From Halobacteriales archaeon SW_9_67_24 (GTDB lineage: Archaea; Halobacteriota; Halobacteria; Halobacteriales; Halococcaceae): DNA of 13,536 nt. Within the stretch, counting starts at the first letter, position 1. Each line of letters begins with the position of its first letter. The position numbers and the translations under genes were made by a program. The DNA lies in assembly GCA_003022685.1 (NCBI GenBank), contig PXSV01000127.1:1-13536 (forward strand), in the 5' to 3' direction. The notes beneath the pieces are model-generated. The model was not told where the DNA came from. It did no database searches and worked only from the letters and a program-made list of their open reading frames with translations. This document shows, piece by piece, positions 12,717-13,536 of this stretch.

Positions 12717-13396
12717 ATGGACCTTCCCGACCACGTTCACGCACTCTCGCTCGGTGTCGCGTTCGAGGAGCGTGAGATGACGCTCCACCCTTCGGCGGTC
12801 GAGACCGAACGCGGACTCCTGGTGCTCGATACGGGTCTCCCGTCTCCGTCGATCAGCTCACCGAGCGCCTCGACGATGCGGGGTTCGCCCTCGAGGACGT
12901 GGCGACGGTGCTGGTGACCCACCAGGACGGCGACCACGTCGGTGGTCTCTCGGCGGTCGTCGAGCGGTCGGGGGTCGGGGGCGACGGTCGTCGCCCACGA
13001 GCGCGACGCGCCGGCGATCGACGGCCGCGAGGACCCCGGCGGGCCGCCAGGCCGCGAGCGCTACCCGCCAGCGCGCGTCGATCTCGAACTCGGCGGCGCG
13101 ATGACGTTTCATACCCGCGCCGGGCCGGCACGAGTGGTTCCGACGCCTGGTCACACCACCGGTCACGTCTCGGTCTTCCTGCCCGAGGAGCGGTTCCTGA
13201 TCGCCGCGGACGCGCTGACCGTCGACGAGGACGGACTTGTCGGCCCCCGTCCGGACGTGACCGTTGACGTGGACCGCGCGTGTCCTCCGTTGTCCGCCTC
13301 GCCGATCCCGACATCGATCGCACGCTCTGCTACCACGGGGGGTTCGCTGACGAAGGAACGGATCGGATCGCGGCAATTGGTGACGAGTCCGGCTAA
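12717..13396 (+). pseudogene. MBL-fold metallo-hydrolase gene broken by three frameshifts
   Basis: Metallo-beta-lactamase-fold protein readable only by changing frame three times. Segment 1 (12717 to about 12840): MDLPDHVHALSLGVAFEERE to LLVLDTGLP. Segment 2 (about 12842-12970): VDQLTERLDDAGFALEDVAT, then VLVTHQDGDHVGGLSAVVER. Segment 3 (12981 to about 13278): ATVVAHERDAPAIDG, then FHTRAGPARVVPTPGHTTGH, SVFLPEERFLIAADAL and TVDVDRA. Segment 4 (13280-13396): VSSVVRLADPDIDRTLCYHG to IGDESG and TAA. The metal motif is HQDGDH, with Asp at the usual second His, a variant seen in some family members; TPGHTTGH and AAD give further ligands. The breaks are one lost base near 12831-12842, a 7-bp duplication at 12968-12981 and one lost base near 13275-13283. 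Undoing all three restores a 224-codon frame. Decay and sequencing error are both possible. The start could also be GTG 12708. Confidence 0.85.
12968..12981 (+). repeat. 7-bp tandem duplication (TCGGGGG)2 causing a frameshift
   Basis: TCGGGGG TCGGGGG is a perfect tandem duplication inside the metallo-hydrolase pseudogene. With one unit removed, the reading ERS-G-ATVVAHE continues without a break, so the duplication explains the +1 shift exactly. Confidence 0.85.
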
Positions 13397-13427
13397 GTGC
13401 TTGTTTGGAGGCGGTGGTGGTGCGGTG

Positions 13428-13493
13428 CCTGGCGGATGAAGGGCGAGCGCCCGGTAGGGCGCGAGGGCTTCGGCGGCGCTGTGCGGTTTACGG
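13428..13493 (+). repeat. Dispersed intergenic repeat, copy A (most complete)
   Basis: Head CCTGGCGGATGAAGGGCGAG, central hairpin GCGCCC-GGTA-GGGCGC (13447-13462, 6-bp stem), tail GAGGGCTTCGGCGGCGCTGT plus GCGGTTTACGG. It matches copy B on the minus strand at 7291-7354 and, in hairpin plus tail, copy C at 1975-2025. It is preceded by GCGGTGGTGGTGCGGTG. No coding sequence is seen from 13397 to the window end. Confidence 0.7.
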
Positions 13494-13536
13494 TATGGTC
13501 GCGGAAAGCGCCAGCACTCCCACTGCGAACGAGCGT

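Noticed and set aside
9722..12775. Very long plus-strand open frame (1017 codons)
   Set aside because: It runs antisense to the flippase-like and hydrolase genes and through the 3' end of the sulfatase-fold gene in another frame. Its translation is Arg/Pro/Ser-rich with no family features; high GC removes stops from shadow frames.

Overview
The window reads as chromosomal DNA of a haloarchaeon. The proteins are strongly acidic, G+C is high with GC-rich third positions, and several genes have a TATA-like box 24-30 bases upstream of the start codon, as expected for leaderless mRNAs. The genes are archaeal: PAN, family-B DNA polymerase, SufBC and small haloarchaeal proteins. The intergenic sequence (GCGGTTGCGG-type stretches, GCTTCGGCGGTGCTGTG motifs) reminds me of Halococcus, but that genus call is from memory and tentative.

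Layout. At 1-1739 (minus) is sufC followed by the 5' part of sufB, an Fe-S cluster assembly operon that runs off the left edge. Positions 1740-2111 are non-coding. At 2112-3326 (minus) is the proteasome-activating ATPase PAN. At 3468-4192 (minus) are three small genes: a 60-aa haloarchaeal protein, a 113-aa two-helix membrane protein and a 43-aa ORF. At 4324-7101 (plus) is an intein-free replicative DNA polymerase B ending in a PCNA-binding motif. Positions 7102-7689 form a 588-base non-coding mosaic of repeats and perfect hairpins. At 7690-8604 and 8821-10059 (plus) are two alkaline phosphatase/sulfatase-superfamily enzymes separated by another repeat. At 10064-11107 and 11213-12142 (minus), convergent with them, are a flippase-like membrane protein and an alpha/beta hydrolase. 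Divergent from these at 12325-12621 (plus) is a small winged-helix regulator. It is followed by a metallo-beta-lactamase-fold gene at 12717-13396 that is broken by three frameshifts, and by one more dispersed repeat at the right edge.

How the genes relate. SufB and SufC work in one complex. PAN and PolB are housekeeping genes with their own promoters. The phosphatase pair, the flippase-like protein and the hydrolase could act on cell-surface lipids or glycans, but only the neighbourhood suggests this.

The most interesting content is non-coding. A stop-adjacent element beginning CCTTTTTACTRCGGG follows pan, polB and the first phosphatase gene and looks like a terminator. A second, hairpin-centred repeat family occurs at about 2.0, 7.3 and 13.4 kb. 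Segments made of perfect short-loop hairpins appear to be inserted into both families, each flanked by a short direct repeat. In the broken metallo-hydrolase gene, one frameshift is explained exactly by a 7-bp tandem duplication. I see no clear new defence or mobile system.
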